A DNA stretch of 64,000 bases from CADEDH01 sp963732695 (lineage in GTDB: Bacteria > Actinomycetota > Acidimicrobiia > Acidimicrobiales > SZUA-35): contig CAVTAP010000010.1 in NCBI GenBank assembly GCA_963732695.1, positions 1 through 64,000 on the forward strand. The letters run 5' to 3'. The notes beneath the pieces were generated by a model. That model was not told the origin of the DNA, made no database searches, and saw only the letters and a list, made by a program, of their open reading frames with translations. Numbering within the stretch: the stretch's first letter is position 1; the number at the start of each line of letters is the position of its first letter. Both the position numbers and the translations under genes were made by a program. Below are positions 7,597 through 15,970 of the stretch, in pieces.

Positions 7597-7838
7597 TGGT
7601 TGGGCCAGTCGTTGTCGGTGGCCATGCGTTCCAGGTGGGTGCTGAGCCCGTCGAAGGTGTGCCATAGGCCGGTCCAGTGGTCGACCTGGTCCTGGTCGGT
7701 CCAGTCGGTGGCCCCGACCCCGAGGAGACCGTCGCTGATCCCTTCACCGAGGGCGGCCAGGGTGGCGGCCAGGTCGGGGGCCTCTTCGGTCAAGTTGGGC
7801 CAGGGTCCGACACGCCACGACAGGGCCCGGCCCAGCAA
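7590..7838 (-). CDS. hypothetical element protein, TTG start
   Basis: An 82-residue acidic protein (LTEEAPDLAATLAALGEGI, then WTDQDQVDHWTGLWHTF). The only usable start between the upstream stop at 7860 and the coding region is TTG at 7838. It ends seven bases inside the next gene. No known domain; helical and Trp-rich. Confidence 0.55.
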   Translation of the reverse strand: MLGRALSWRVGPWPNLTEEAPDLAATLAALGEGISDGLLGVGATDWTDQDQVDHWTGLWHTFDGLSTHLERMATDNDWPNQW

Positions 7839-7859
7839 GCTCGCCGTCGTCGGGTGGGG

Positions 7860-8249
7860 TCACCATGAGGCCACCTCGTCGATCGGGGCGGGTTGGGTGA
7901 GGGCATCGGCCACGGCGAGGGACCAGGCGGCCAGGTCGACCGGGACGCCTTCGCCGGTGGCGAGGTGGTGGAGGGCGACCACGACCTCCGGTTGGGGGTT
8001 GACCAGGCGGAGGGCCCGGGCGGCTTGGGTGGGGGTGGCGACTTGGGCTAGGGCGGCGAGGGCCCCGCCGGCAGCGTGCCACCACTCCCACGACACGATC
8101 GGCGGGGGTCCTTGGCGGAGCTGGCGGCGGGTCCGGGCCCGGCGGAACAGGCGAGCGGCGGACTGGATGATCGCTATGAGCAGGCGGAACCAGGCGACCA
8201 GGAGCCAGCAAGCGACCCGGATCAACAGGATGGTCACGCTGAGTATCAC
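7860..8249 (-). CDS. membrane-anchored element protein
   Basis: A 129-residue protein with an N-terminal membrane segment of about 25 residues (VTILLIRVACWLLVAWFRLL) followed by a basic patch (RRARTRRQ) and a helical cytosolic domain. The GTG start at 8249 overlaps the preceding stop by four bases. It sits directly after the FtsK-like gene and its membrane partner, so it may be part of a small transfer complex; no homology is claimed. Confidence 0.65.
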   Translation of the reverse strand: MILSVTILLIRVACWLLVAWFRLLIAIIQSAARLFRRARTRRQLRQGPPPIVSWEWWHAAGGALAALAQVATPTQAARALRLVNPQPEVVVALHHLATGEGVPVDLAAWSLAVADALTQPAPIDEVASW

Positions 8250-8701
8250 GGCCTGCCCTCCTGCACAGCGCCGGTTGTGGCCCTGGTCCCGTCGTCGGCC
8301 TGGACGAACCGGTCTCCGCTGGTGGTCGAGGTGGTGTCGATCTCGAATGCTGAGGCGGTGACCCGGTGCAGGTCGTTGACTTGGGCCACGGCCTGGTCGA
8401 CTACGCCCTGCGACTCGGGGGAGTTGGGGTCGAGGTTGAACGCCGTCGGTGTCCCGCTGGTCGTGCCCTGGCCGTCGTTGCAGCGTTTGGCGGTCATCCA
8501 GTCCATGGGTGGTTCGGAGCCGCAGGGGGCGAAGGCGGTGTAGGCGATCCAGCGTCCGGTGCCGCCGACGACGCCGACCACGAGGTGGGTGGCCTGGATC
8601 GGGGCCGACACGAAGATCACGACCAGGACCGCCCACGCCAGCACCGATCCCCACGACTGGGGGGCGAGCCCCTTGACTGTCTTGTCACCGATGCCGGTCA
8701 C
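8246..8701 (-). CDS. membrane protein with extracytoplasmic domain
   Basis: A 151-residue protein. Residues about 16-45 form one membrane helix (SVLAWAVLVVIFVSAPIQAT), possibly followed by a second weak one; the remaining 100 residues are polar, with Cys in APCGSEPP and KRCNDG, and probably face outwards. Start ATG overlaps the translocase stop by four bases, and its own stop overlaps the next gene likewise. The close coupling points to a partner of the FtsK-like translocase. Confidence 0.7.
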   Translation of the reverse strand: MTGIGDKTVKGLAPQSWGSVLAWAVLVVIFVSAPIQATHLVVGVVGGTGRWIAYTAFAPCGSEPPMDWMTAKRCNDGQGTTSGTPTAFNLDPNSPESQGVVDQAVAQVNDLHRVTASAFEIDTTSTTSGDRFVQADDGTRATTGAVQEGRP

Positions 8702-10188
8702 GCCGCGACCTCCTCGACGTCGATGGGCTCTTGATCTGCGAACCGGTCGAACCGCTGCACGACCCGCTCCGGTGACGCCGGCAACGGGGGCAGGGAGGCG
8801 ACGAACCGGTCGGAGGGGTAGAACGCTTGGGCCGACATTGGCAGCCCGGAGCCCTCCTGCGACCCGAGGGCCATGACGATCATGCGGCCGGGGATGACTT
8901 GGCGGGTCCGGGCGGCGATCGCTTCGCCGGATTCTTTGAACAGGGTCTTGGCGGCTGAGGGTTCCAGGGCGCCGATGCCGACCCGGGCGGCCATGTTGGC
9001 GATCATGGTGGACCCGAACGGGCCGAGGTGCTCAGCGATGGCGTGCTGAGTCATCAACACGCAGTTGATCCCCAGGGCCCGGCCCATGGAGGTGATCATC
9101 TCCAGCTGGATCCACGCCGTCTTCGCCCGTGCTTGGGCCGCTTTGTCGGTGCCGCCCCGGAGGAGGAAGAAGTTGACCAGCTCGTCAGCGACGAACAAGA
9201 TCCGCCCCCCGAAGCGGGCCATCTCCTGGGGTGGGAGGTCGACCCAGGTCCGGAGTTTCAGCCGGCGGAGGATGGCGGCCCGGCGGATCATCTCGGAATG
9301 GACGTAGCCGATCGCCTGCCACATGCCCTCGTCGGTTTGGCAGACGGTGGCCCAGTCCTCACACCAGGCGAAATCCCCGAGCGCTTTCGGGTCCAGGATG
9401 ATGGCTTCGCCGGGGCGGCCCAGCTCGACCTGGCGGTGGAACCACGACAGGGTCGAGTTCGCCACCGACGTCTTCCCACCGCCCATGCCGCCGCTGACGA
9501 CCATGCTCGTGTTGGTCGGCCGGTCCAGTTCCCACTCCTCCAGGCCCCCGAGGGAGCTCACCCCCAACGGCACCCGGTGCGGGTCGTCGAACAGGCCGGC
9601 GACTTTCACGTCGGTCCCGAGCTCGAGCATCGAGGGGAGGACCTCACGGCGGAGGCGGACCTCGAGGTGCAAGGCGTCGAGCACGACCGGGGTGGCGAGG
9701 GAGTAGCCGAGTTGGATGGCGAGGCGGCGGGCGATCCTGGGCCACTTCTCCTGGTCCTCGTGGGCGGGCAGGACCCGCAGCACCAGGGTCATCGACTCCG
9801 GTCGCCACCACCGGCCCCCGAACCGGACCGACACCAGATCCGGCAGGCGCAGGGCCCCGTGGGCGACCACGACCAGGCCGGCGTGGGAAACGATGGCGGG
9901 CCACCGCCACCGGAACACCCGCTCCATGGACCGCATCGGCGCCGACCGCAACCAGTCCCGCAGCGTCGGGGACACGACCACGACGGCCGCCATCACTACC
10001 GCTTCCAGCAGCGCCCCGAGCGGGCCCCACACGGCCAGGAACACGGCCACCGGCAGGACCGGCCACCAGATCCGGATCAACCCAGCCACGAGGCCGACAG
10101 CCCGCAGAACCCGGCGGAACCAGACCCGCCGGTTTGGTTGCACATCAACAATGGGAGCCTGCTCCCACCACCCCGTCGTATCACTCAC
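8698..10188 (-). CDS. FtsK/SpoIIIE-type DNA translocase (TraB-like transfer protein)
   Basis: A 496-residue ATPase. The N-terminus has two hydrophobic segments near residues 30-75 (LPVAVFLAVWGPLGALLEAV); the motor domain has a Walker A box GGMGGGKTS near residue 235 and Walker B RILFVADE near 325, then the MTQH sensor-like segment near 375. In actinomycete elements a single FtsK-like hexameric pump moves double-stranded DNA between mycelia or cells, and this gene is the only candidate for that job here. The GTG at 10188 overlaps the previous stop by four bases. Confidence 0.88.
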   Translation of the reverse strand: MSDTTGWWEQAPIVDVQPNRRVWFRRVLRAVGLVAGLIRIWWPVLPVAVFLAVWGPLGALLEAVVMAAVVVVSPTLRDWLRSAPMRSMERVFRWRWPAIVSHAGLVVVAHGALRLPDLVSVRFGGRWWRPESMTLVLRVLPAHEDQEKWPRIARRLAIQLGYSLATPVVLDALHLEVRLRREVLPSMLELGTDVKVAGLFDDPHRVPLGVSSLGGLEEWELDRPTNTSMVVSGGMGGGKTSVANSTLSWFHRQVELGRPGEAIILDPKALGDFAWCEDWATVCQTDEGMWQAIGYVHSEMIRRAAILRRLKLRTWVDLPPQEMARFGGRILFVADELVNFFLLRGGTDKAAQARAKTAWIQLEMITSMGRALGINCVLMTQHAIAEHLGPFGSTMIANMAARVGIGALEPSAAKTLFKESGEAIAARTRQVIPGRMIVMALGSQEGSGLPMSAQAFYPSDRFVASLPPLPASPERVVQRFDRFADQEPIDVEEVAA

Positions 10189-10370
10189 AGCATTGCCTCC
10201 CTGTCCCACCCGGTCAGCCCCTCGGCCGCCGTGCTCTCTTGCCAGTCGTTGCCGCCGGTGATGCCGGGCCACAGCAGCTCGGCCGCTTGGTCGTCGGTCA
10301 TCACCGTGTCGTCTGCTCCGGGCCACAGGCCGGGGTGACGCCAGTAGTCGCCCGTGTCGAACAAGGTCAC
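10185..10370 (-). CDS. small element protein upstream of the translocase
   Basis: A 61-residue acidic, Trp-rich protein (TGDYWRHPGLWPGADDTVM, ending AEGLTGWDREAML). The GTG at 10370 overlaps the preceding stop; earlier in-frame GTGs at 10373 and 10376 are possible. The LTGW near the end is also found in the frameshifted gene at 10776, hinting that the two are related. No known family. Confidence 0.6.
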   Translation of the reverse strand: MTLFDTGDYWRHPGLWPGADDTVMTDDQAAELLWPGITGGNDWQESTAAEGLTGWDREAML

Positions 10371-10636
10371 GACGACACCTCCCCGAACAGGACCCCCTGG
10401 GAACCGGTGCCCCACGGTTCAGCCGGCCCCCGCCGGACCCTCGCCCGAGCCGGCAGAGGAGCCCAATACGCCTCCACCCGCTTCGCCACCAGATCCCGGT
10501 CCCGCTGAACCGCCAACCGGTCGAGCACAGCGGTGATCCGCCACGGCTGCGGTCGGGTCTTGCGGACCGTGAGCAACTCGACCGCCTGCCCAGCCGACAA
10601 CAGGCCGGGGTAGGAAGTGCGCCGCCGGGCCATCAC
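10367..10636 (-). CDS. small basic element protein
   Basis: An 89-residue protein with an HTH-like region in its first half (SAGQAVELLTVRKTRPQPW then ITAVLDRLAVQRD) and an Arg-rich tail. It overlaps both neighbours by four bases. It could bind DNA, but the match to any family is not good enough to name. Confidence 0.55.
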   Translation of the reverse strand: MMARRRTSYPGLLSAGQAVELLTVRKTRPQPWRITAVLDRLAVQRDRDLVAKRVEAYWAPLPARARVRRGPAEPWGTGSQGVLFGEVSS

Positions 10637-10779
10637 CGCACCACCTGCACCAGCAGATTCCCGACGAACGCCGCCACCAGCACGACAGAGCCACCAAGCC
10701 AGACGGTGGTCATGGCGATCACCTGCCAGCGGGGAGCCGCCGGCTCCGGGGGTCGAGGGTTCTTCAACCGCACCGTCAC
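10633..10779 (-). CDS. 48-residue single-span membrane protein
   Basis: Starts at GTG 10779, overlapping the TGA of the frame that ends at 10776. It has a short basic head and one membrane helix (VIAMTTVWLGGSVVLVAAFV). The alternative is that it is the tail of a longer frame from 11058; I favour a separate small gene because the other frame has a natural-looking end and every junction in this operon is a four-base overlap. Confidence 0.5.
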   Translation of the reverse strand: MTVRLKNPRPPEPAAPRWQVIAMTTVWLGGSVVLVAAFVGNLLVQVVR

Positions 10780-11058
10780 CACCCCCCGGAGCTTTCGTTG
10801 CTGCCCCATCCCGTCAGCTCCTCGCCCGGCCCGTCGGACCACACAGAGACCGGTTTGGGGGTCCCAGTCCGAGCCGTGACCCCAGGAGGCCCACAGACCC
10901 ATCTCACGGAAGGCGTCCTCGGTGTCGACACCGATCGCCTCCGCCCGTTCCGGGGAGACCTGGCCGGTAGCGACCCAGTAGTCCCGCATCTGGGACCACA
11001 CCTCTTCGTCCTCACCCGCCCCCAGACCCTTCGACCAACCCGCCAGGAGGCCCATCAC
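10776..11058 (-). pseudogene. hypothetical element gene with a likely frameshift at a C-run
   Basis: The first 68 residues read well from ATG 11058 (GEDEEVWSQMRDYWVATGQ, acidic). After the GGGACCCCC run near 10860 the good sequence moves to another frame, where it continues PVSVWSDGPGEELTGW and stops at 10776. A single-base change in the C-run explains both. Without it the open frame runs on to 10633 and merges with the membrane protein. Either a consensus error or true decay; no family recognised. Confidence 0.45.
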
Positions 11059-11234
11059 CGGCCACCCCCACTCAGGCGGAGCAGGCCATGGAACAGGCGC
11101 CGCTCCCGGGCCCGGACCAGGCCCTCAACGTTGGCCACCACATGAGCCGGGGCACCCTCCCGCCACTCCGACAACAACAGCGCCGCCTGGGAAGCCGTCA
11201 GGCGGGGTTCGTCAGAGTGATCACGCCGCCGCAT
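11055..11234 (-). CDS. 59-residue element protein
   Basis: A short helical protein (RLTASQAALLLSEWREGAP, then VVANVEGLVRARERRLF). ATG at 11234 is where coding character starts; the frame upstream is Gly/Arg-rich. Four-base overlap with the next gene. Unassigned. Confidence 0.5.
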   Translation of the reverse strand: MRRRDHSDEPRLTASQAALLLSEWREGAPAHVVANVEGLVRARERRLFHGLLRLSGGGR

Positions 11235-11257
11235 CGCACGCCACCTCCCGCACCCGG

Positions 11258-11554
11258 TCAGCCCGCACCACCGGCCGCATCCGCCCGCTCGACCTCGCGC
11301 AGCTCCACCCGCAGCCCGCCGAAGACCACCAACCCACCAACCGTGGGAGTGGCGCACCGGGCCGGGAGGAAGACCCGCATCGGCAGCGGTGCCGTGTCGC
11401 CGGGGCCGTGGACCAGGACCCGCACGGCCAAGCGGTCCTTCACCCGGCCCGTCTCTGTCACCTGCATGGTGGCCCCGGCCCGGCGGATCGGGATCACCGT
11501 GTCATTCATCGTCGACTTCTTCGACACTTGCTCGTCTCCATCACTCGTCTGCAT
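11258..11554 (-). CDS. hypothetical element protein, beta-rich
   Basis: A 98-residue protein (RAGATMQVTETGRVKDRLAV, then VHGPGDTAPLPMRVFLPAR and a beta-strand end VVFGGLRVELREV). ATG 11554 has GAGGT nine bases upstream; an internal ATG at 11509 is an alternative. It probably starts the run of small genes leading to the translocase. No family. Confidence 0.5.
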   Translation of the reverse strand: MQTSDGDEQVSKKSTMNDTVIPIRRAGATMQVTETGRVKDRLAVRVLVHGPGDTAPLPMRVFLPARCATPTVGGLVVFGGLRVELREVERADAAGGAG

Positions 11555-11577
11555 TAGGCGGGACCTCGTGTCCCGTC

Positions 11578-11629
11578 GTGGGCCTGCCGGACTCGAACCG
11601 GGACGCGCACCGTCACACCCACGGCCCAC
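11578..11629 (-). ncRNA. tRNA-like fragment (52 nt) with T-arm and acceptor stem
   Basis: On the minus strand a 7-bp stem GTGGGCC/GGCCCAC encloses a T-arm with the loop context GGTTCGAGTCC. The T-stem has four pairs and one C-C mismatch, and there is no room for D- or anticodon arms. It may be a decayed tRNA or a small structured RNA. It lies between the gene ending at 11813 and the one starting at 11554. Confidence 0.3.
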
Positions 11630-11812
11630 CGGGATGCCGTCGTGTCAGACCCTCTTCAACTGCTCACCCGGCCCGGACGGGGATGGCGGGAGCCCGGGAA
11701 GGGGCGGTGCAACCAACCAGCTGTGTGCATCGTCCAATGACGTGACAAGCGGTGACGCTCCACCCCCACCCGAACCCCCACCACCCGCACCGGTGGCCGG
11801 GGGTAGGGGCCG

Positions 11813-12205
11813 CTATGCGGCGGCCGACTTCACAGCCTCAGCCTTCGGGACCGGTGGGGGAGCGGTCGACGGGCGGGCCTCCTGGGTGTAGTTCTCTGCC
11901 GTGACCGATACACCCTTGTTCCCGCCGAACTCCCACTCCTTCAACGTGAACCGGCCCCCGAACCGGATCGGCGACAACACCGTCGCAGCCGGAGGCGTCG
12001 GGCACGGGATACGAACCCGAGACGTTGACACCCCGTCCACCGGGTCGGTCACCATCACCTCGAACTCCCACACCGGGACCCCGTGACGGTCCACCTTCGG
12101 GACCTCGTTACCCCGGTTGTCCCGGGCCATCACCGGCCGCACCGCGGCCAGCACCTGATTGTCATTGTTGACATCGCTCAGCACATACGTGCGCGAATTC
12201 GCCAT
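11813..12205 (-). CDS. first gene of the element backbone operon, unknown function
   Basis: A 130-residue soluble protein (YVLSDVNNDNQVLAAVRPV, then VWEFEVMVTDPVDGV and RFGGRFTLKEWEFGG), with a Pro/Ala-rich tail. It resembles in size and position the conserved protein encoded first in the transfer operons of several actinomycete elements, but its function is not known. The promoter must lie in 12206-12460, opposite the GntR gene. Confidence 0.65.
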   Translation of the reverse strand: MANSRTYVLSDVNNDNQVLAAVRPVMARDNRGNEVPKVDRHGVPVWEFEVMVTDPVDGVSTSRVRIPCPTPPAATVLSPIRFGGRFTLKEWEFGGNKGVSVTAENYTQEARPSTAPPPVPKAEAVKSAAA

Positions 12206-12460
12206 TGGAAAACTTGCTCCTGTTGCTCAGTTGGATGGACTTACAGAGCCCGCCCCACCAGGAGCCCCCGAGCTACGCTCAAGGTGCTTGTTCCGCTCCT
12301 CGTGAGATGGACAACCCGCCTCGGTCGGAGCGCCAACTCCGGCCGAGGCACAGAACCCAGTATCGTCTTCTTCATCACACTAGGTGGACAAGATTTACAA
12401 ATCAACCCAACTTGTAAACTTTGTTCCGAAATTTGTCGTGTCGGGTTAGGGTGAGAGGGG
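12206..12460. promoter_or_regulatory. divergent control region between backbone operon and GntR gene
   Basis: A 255-bp region separating the two divergent operons, AT-rich next to the GntR gene. It holds the dyad at 12394-12418 and a further TTTGTTCCGAAATTTGT stretch. It is the natural place for the on/off switch of element transfer. Confidence 0.55.
12394..12418. promoter_or_regulatory. dyad TTTACAA-N11-TTGTAAA, probable GntR operator
   Basis: Perfect seven-base inverted arms spaced by 11 bases, 43 bases upstream of the GntR start. The form suits a dimeric GntR-family repressor acting on its own gene and perhaps on the divergent operon. Confidence 0.55.
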
Positions 12461-13306
12461 ATGACGCTCGACCCGGACGATCCCCGTGGCAGGCTGGAGC
12501 AGCTGATCAGCACGCTCCGGGCAGCCATCCTCACTGGCGTCTACGCCCCCGGGGAGCGTCTGCCGACCGGTCTCCAGATGGAGAAGATCTACGGCATGTC
12601 ACGCCAGACGATCTCCAAGGCGATCAAGGTTCTCCAGGAGGAAGGCCTGGTGATCTCCCGTCAGGGGTCCGGCACGTGGGTGCGAGCTGCCAGTGCTAGG
12701 CCGGTGGGCCTTCGCCCGCAGCTGGAGGCGGCCTTCGAGGACGAGAGCGTCCAGATCGACTTCGCCGGGTTCTCCGGGGAGACCCTGCACGGCGCGTTGA
12801 TCGAGCCGCTCGACAAGATTCGTCACGGTCGCTACGCCCCGAAGCGGATCGAGATCCGGGCTATCGTGCCCGACACCCGAGACCCCTGGTCCCTGCCGTC
12901 GAACGTCGAGGACCTGAGCGACAACCCGGCCTTCCGAGCCCGTGCCCAGTCGATCATCACGCGGCACTCACTCGCCCTGGTCGAAGCGGTCGACGAGCTG
13001 GAATCGCTAGGCTTGGTACCCGAGGCCAAGGCCGAGGTGCGGGTAATCCGCAGCGTGCAGCTGTTCAAGATCTACGTGATCAACCGCTCGGAGTTGTTCT
13101 TCGGCTTCTATCCGATCCGGGCCCGGTCGATCAGCATCAACGGCGCCAACCAGGAGATCTACGACCTCATGGGCAAGGACGCCACCTTGTTCCACCACCA
13201 GGCGGACACCGAAGGCGACGGAACGGATACCGCCAGCCTGTACGTCAAGGAAGCTCTGACGTGGTTCGAAAGCGTATGGACCACCGTCGCCCTGTCAATG
13301 CCATGA
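12461..13306 (+). CDS. GntR-family transcriptional regulator of the element
   Basis: A 281-residue protein. A GntR winged HTH fills residues about 8-72 (GERLPTGLQMEKIYGMSRQT, then a SRQGSGTWV wing). The C-terminal 190 residues do not look like FadR or UTRA closely and have a helical middle (ITRHSLALVEAVDELESLG). GntR regulators such as KorSA and Pra control transfer and excision in actinomycete elements. ATG at 12461 follows GAGAGGGG. The stop overlaps the HAD gene start by four bases. Confidence 0.85.
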   Translation: MTLDPDDPRGRLEQLISTLRAAILTGVYAPGERLPTGLQMEKIYGMSRQTISKAIKVLQEEGLVISRQGSGTWVRAASARPVGLRPQLEAAFEDESVQIDFAGFSGETLHGALIEPLDKIRHGRYAPKRIEIRAIVPDTRDPWSLPSNVEDLSDNPAFRARAQSIITRHSLALVEAVDELESLGLVPEAKAEVRVIRSVQLFKIYVINRSELFFGFYPIRARSISINGANQEIYDLMGKDATLFHHQADTEGDGTDTASLYVKEALTWFESVWTTVALSMP

Positions 13307-13971
13307 ACCGTGTGGTTGACCTCAAGGTCTACGACGCCGTGATACTCGACTTCGACGGACCCATGTGCAATCTCTTCGCCGGCTACCCAGCCTCTTCGAT
13401 CGCTGACGAACTCAAACAACACCTGCTCGCCGATGGCTGGCCGGCTGCAGCGCTACCGGCTACTAACGACCCTCATCAGATCCTCCGCCTCGTCCATCGC
13501 CAAGCGCCGACCCAGACACGATCGATCGAAGCGGCACTCACCGCTGCCGAGGTCGCCGCAGTCGATACCGCTACGGAGACCCCCGGTCTCGCCGCACTGT
13601 TAGCCCAGCTGCATCTGTGTCGAACACCGGTCGCGATCGCTAGCAACAACAGCGCCCGAGCAATTCGCTTGTGGCTCAGTCGACAGGGTCATGAAGTCGA
13701 CCGTGTCGTTGGCCGCGAACCCGCCGATCCGTCGAGGATGAAGCCGGCCCCACATGTCCTACTGGAGGCTTCAACGCTCCTCAATGCCGAACGCCGCCGA
13801 GCCGTGTTTGTTGGTGACGCCCTCACAGACGCCGAAGCGGCCGCAAACGCGGGCTGTGCGTTCATCGCTTTCGCGAACAAACCCCGCAAGCTGCGACACT
13901 TCGCTGAGTATGGATGCTCGATCATCGTTACCGATCTCAGCCAGCTCAAGTGCTGCGCTAAGGCTTCCTAG
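13303..13971 (+). CDS. HAD-superfamily hydrolase
   Basis: A 222-residue phosphatase-type HAD protein. Motif I DFDGPM with the two aspartates is near residue 13, motif II SNNSA near 110, the motif III Lys in MKPAPH near 145, and motif IV VGDALTDAEAA near 170. All catalytic positions are present, so it should be active on a small phosphorylated molecule. It is translationally coupled to the GntR regulator; GntR-HAD pairs recur in actinomycete elements, possibly to sense a metabolite. Confidence 0.85.
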   Translation: MNRVVDLKVYDAVILDFDGPMCNLFAGYPASSIADELKQHLLADGWPAAALPATNDPHQILRLVHRQAPTQTRSIEAALTAAEVAAVDTATETPGLAALLAQLHLCRTPVAIASNNSARAIRLWLSRQGHEVDRVVGREPADPSRMKPAPHVLLEASTLLNAERRRAVFVGDALTDAEAAANAGCAFIAFANKPRKLRHFAEYGCSIIVTDLSQLKCCAKAS

Positions 13972-13989
13972 ACCGCTTATCGCTTGCAG

Positions 13990-14784
13990 CTACAGCAAGC
14001 GCTGGCATCTACCAGCAATAGCGCCGATCACCCGGCGAAACGATTTGCGCTTCACCGGCCTAGGTTCAACGCTGAACGGCGCAGGCACGCTGTAACTGAT
14101 CTCGGCCAACCTTCGTTCGAGACGATCAGCAGCACCGACCGTGTTGCTGCTATTGGGACGTAAGTAGGAGTCGACCTCATCCATTGATCTAATCGCGCTA
14201 GCCACCGAATCGACCGAACCTCTGAGCTGCCCAACGGCTTCGACCAGTTCTGGTAGAGCCTTGTCGGGTAAACGCGCTCCGATCCACACCGATAGATCAA
14301 TAACAAATCTCTCAACGTAAGGCTTTCGCGCCCCATGTCGCCGATAGTGGACGGTTCCAGTGATCTGCATCGGGAAATCGCTCTCAGCACGGTCAGGGAA
14401 CCTGTCGAACAAGAACAATAGTTCCCTCTCAGGTGCCATGAGTGGCATACTGCCGGCGAACACGCTCTTATCTTGAAAACCCAGATCCCGTTCGATCTGA
14501 GGGTTGGCAGAAACCAGGCGCTGATCCAGACGAACCTGGACCTCCTCAGCAGCCGTTCTTCCTATGTTCTTGACAGATAAAAAGAGCGCGACACTGCGAA
14601 ACTTAGCATCAACAGTAACGAACGGTCGACTCTGCTCGATTCGCAGAATGCGGGCCTCACGCACCTGCCTCAGAGCAAAGAAAGCTATGAAGCAATACAC
14701 CGCCAAGGTCGCCCAGACACCCCAAGCGGCCCAGCTCTCAGGCGACACTCCGAAGACAGCACGGGCCAGCGATGGTGCGATCAT
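13990..14784 (-). CDS. single-span membrane protein of unknown function
   Basis: A 264-residue protein with one N-terminal membrane helix (AAWGVWATLAVYCFIAFFAL, residues about 18-40), then a long cytosolic part containing a beta-sandwich-like section (VALFLSVKNIGRTAAEEVQV) and a helical end with basic tail (RPVKRKSFRR). It is divergent from the gene at 14957, with which it shares a short control region. GC content is lower than in the backbone. Proteins of this build are common in mobile-element cargo; no role is assigned. Confidence 0.65.
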   Translation of the reverse strand: MIAPSLARAVFGVSPESWAAWGVWATLAVYCFIAFFALRQVREARILRIEQSRPFVTVDAKFRSVALFLSVKNIGRTAAEEVQVRLDQRLVSANPQIERDLGFQDKSVFAGSMPLMAPERELLFLFDRFPDRAESDFPMQITGTVHYRRHGARKPYVERFVIDLSVWIGARLPDKALPELVEAVGQLRGSVDSVASAIRSMDEVDSYLRPNSSNTVGAADRLERRLAEISYSVPAPFSVEPRPVKRKSFRRVIGAIAGRCQRLL

Positions 14785-14956
14785 GGGGCCACGGTACCGG
14801 CTCGGCATGTGGATGCGTGTCCATAATGCGAGATAGACCCAGCAGCAGTCGCTCGGCGTTACAGCTCCCGGAATTCTTGCCCAGTCAATCTGAAGTAAGG
14901 TGCAATTTCTTCCGATCCTACTACCCTCCAGATATCTCACTGAATATGGTAGTGCG

Positions 14957-15970
14957 GTGACCGCTCTTCTTAGTGTAATCTCCGGATTGTTTGCGTTCCA
15001 AGTGAGTGATCGCCTTGTTACCCTCGCCGGCGGTAGAAATAGACCCGACTCGAACAGCATATTTGATGAGATGGCGGTCAAGGCCATCGGAGTCGATCTA
15101 GGCAACGCGGTGTTCTCGATCGCCTTCTGTGGCCTTGCAGTAATTGGAGGGCGACCAACTGATGAGCTGATGGTCGAAGCGATTCTTGACCAACCACTCG
15201 AACGCTACCCACTAGATGCCTCATTGCCACCGTCACTCAGTCGACGAAGTCCGGATGACACATTGGAGGCGATCGCTAGTCGCCTGTCGATGGCGCTCAA
15301 GAAGATGCCGAGAGTGGCCAATAAAGTGGGGCTAGAGATTGTTCTCGTAGGCTGGCAACGGACGAGGCAATCACGCTGGCGCCCGATGGTGAACAGTTCG
15401 GTTTGGTCGCCGCGTCTAGGCAAGATGATCTTGATCAGGCACACACAAGATCCGATATTTGATCGAGGTCAAACTGGAGTCGCCTTCTTGAAGCAGAGTG
15501 CGCGTGCGATCTCCGAAGACACGATCAGTCGAATGAATGACTTCTTCTCGAGCATTCAGCCTACTGATCTGGAGATTCAGTTCTTAGTCGATGAGATTCG
15601 ACGAATCGCTTGTCAAGATCCGACTGTTGGCGATGACGTACAGGTGTTTGTTTCTGGACCCGCCTACCGACTAGAAGCGAACGCCCAGGGCCAGCGGCCC
15701 GAGAGATACGCCATGAAGTTCTGGTGCGACGTTGATCAGCAGCAGAATCACTATGGCCTGCAATTTCTTCCCTGGATGATCCGACGAGACTCGTTCTCGG
15801 CCCCAAGTGTTGTCAAAGGTCCCGCCATTACGGCCGAAAGGATGGCCGAAATTCGGAATAGCCGGCCGCACATGCCGAGCCGACGACTAACGCCCGACCA
15901 GGCAGCTGGGCAGCGACTGGTCAACGAGGCGACGTTTAGCCATCTGCCCCTTGAGCGACCAACCCTCTAG
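14957..15970 (+). CDS. possible Ntn-hydrolase (proteasome-like fold) protein
   Basis: A 337-residue protein. From the GTG at 14957 it begins V-T-A and continues into VISGLFAFQVSDRLVTLAGG, then FSIAFCGLAVIGGRPTDELM. This layout (N-terminal Thr, a strand pair, S-D-R, then an IGG/TDE segment) resembles Ntn-hydrolases such as Anbu and HslV-type subunits, where the Thr after the initiator becomes the nucleophile. The rest, to residue 337, is unfamiliar. The upstream open frame to 14900 gives a longer start that would hide the Thr. Fold call is tentative; GC content is clearly below the flanks. Confidence 0.4.
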   Translation: MTALLSVISGLFAFQVSDRLVTLAGGRNRPDSNSIFDEMAVKAIGVDLGNAVFSIAFCGLAVIGGRPTDELMVEAILDQPLERYPLDASLPPSLSRRSPDDTLEAIASRLSMALKKMPRVANKVGLEIVLVGWQRTRQSRWRPMVNSSVWSPRLGKMILIRHTQDPIFDRGQTGVAFLKQSARAISEDTISRMNDFFSSIQPTDLEIQFLVDEIRRIACQDPTVGDDVQVFVSGPAYRLEANAQGQRPERYAMKFWCDVDQQQNHYGLQFLPWMIRRDSFSAPSVVKGPAITAERMAEIRNSRPHMPSRRLTPDQAAGQRLVNEATFSHLPLERPTL

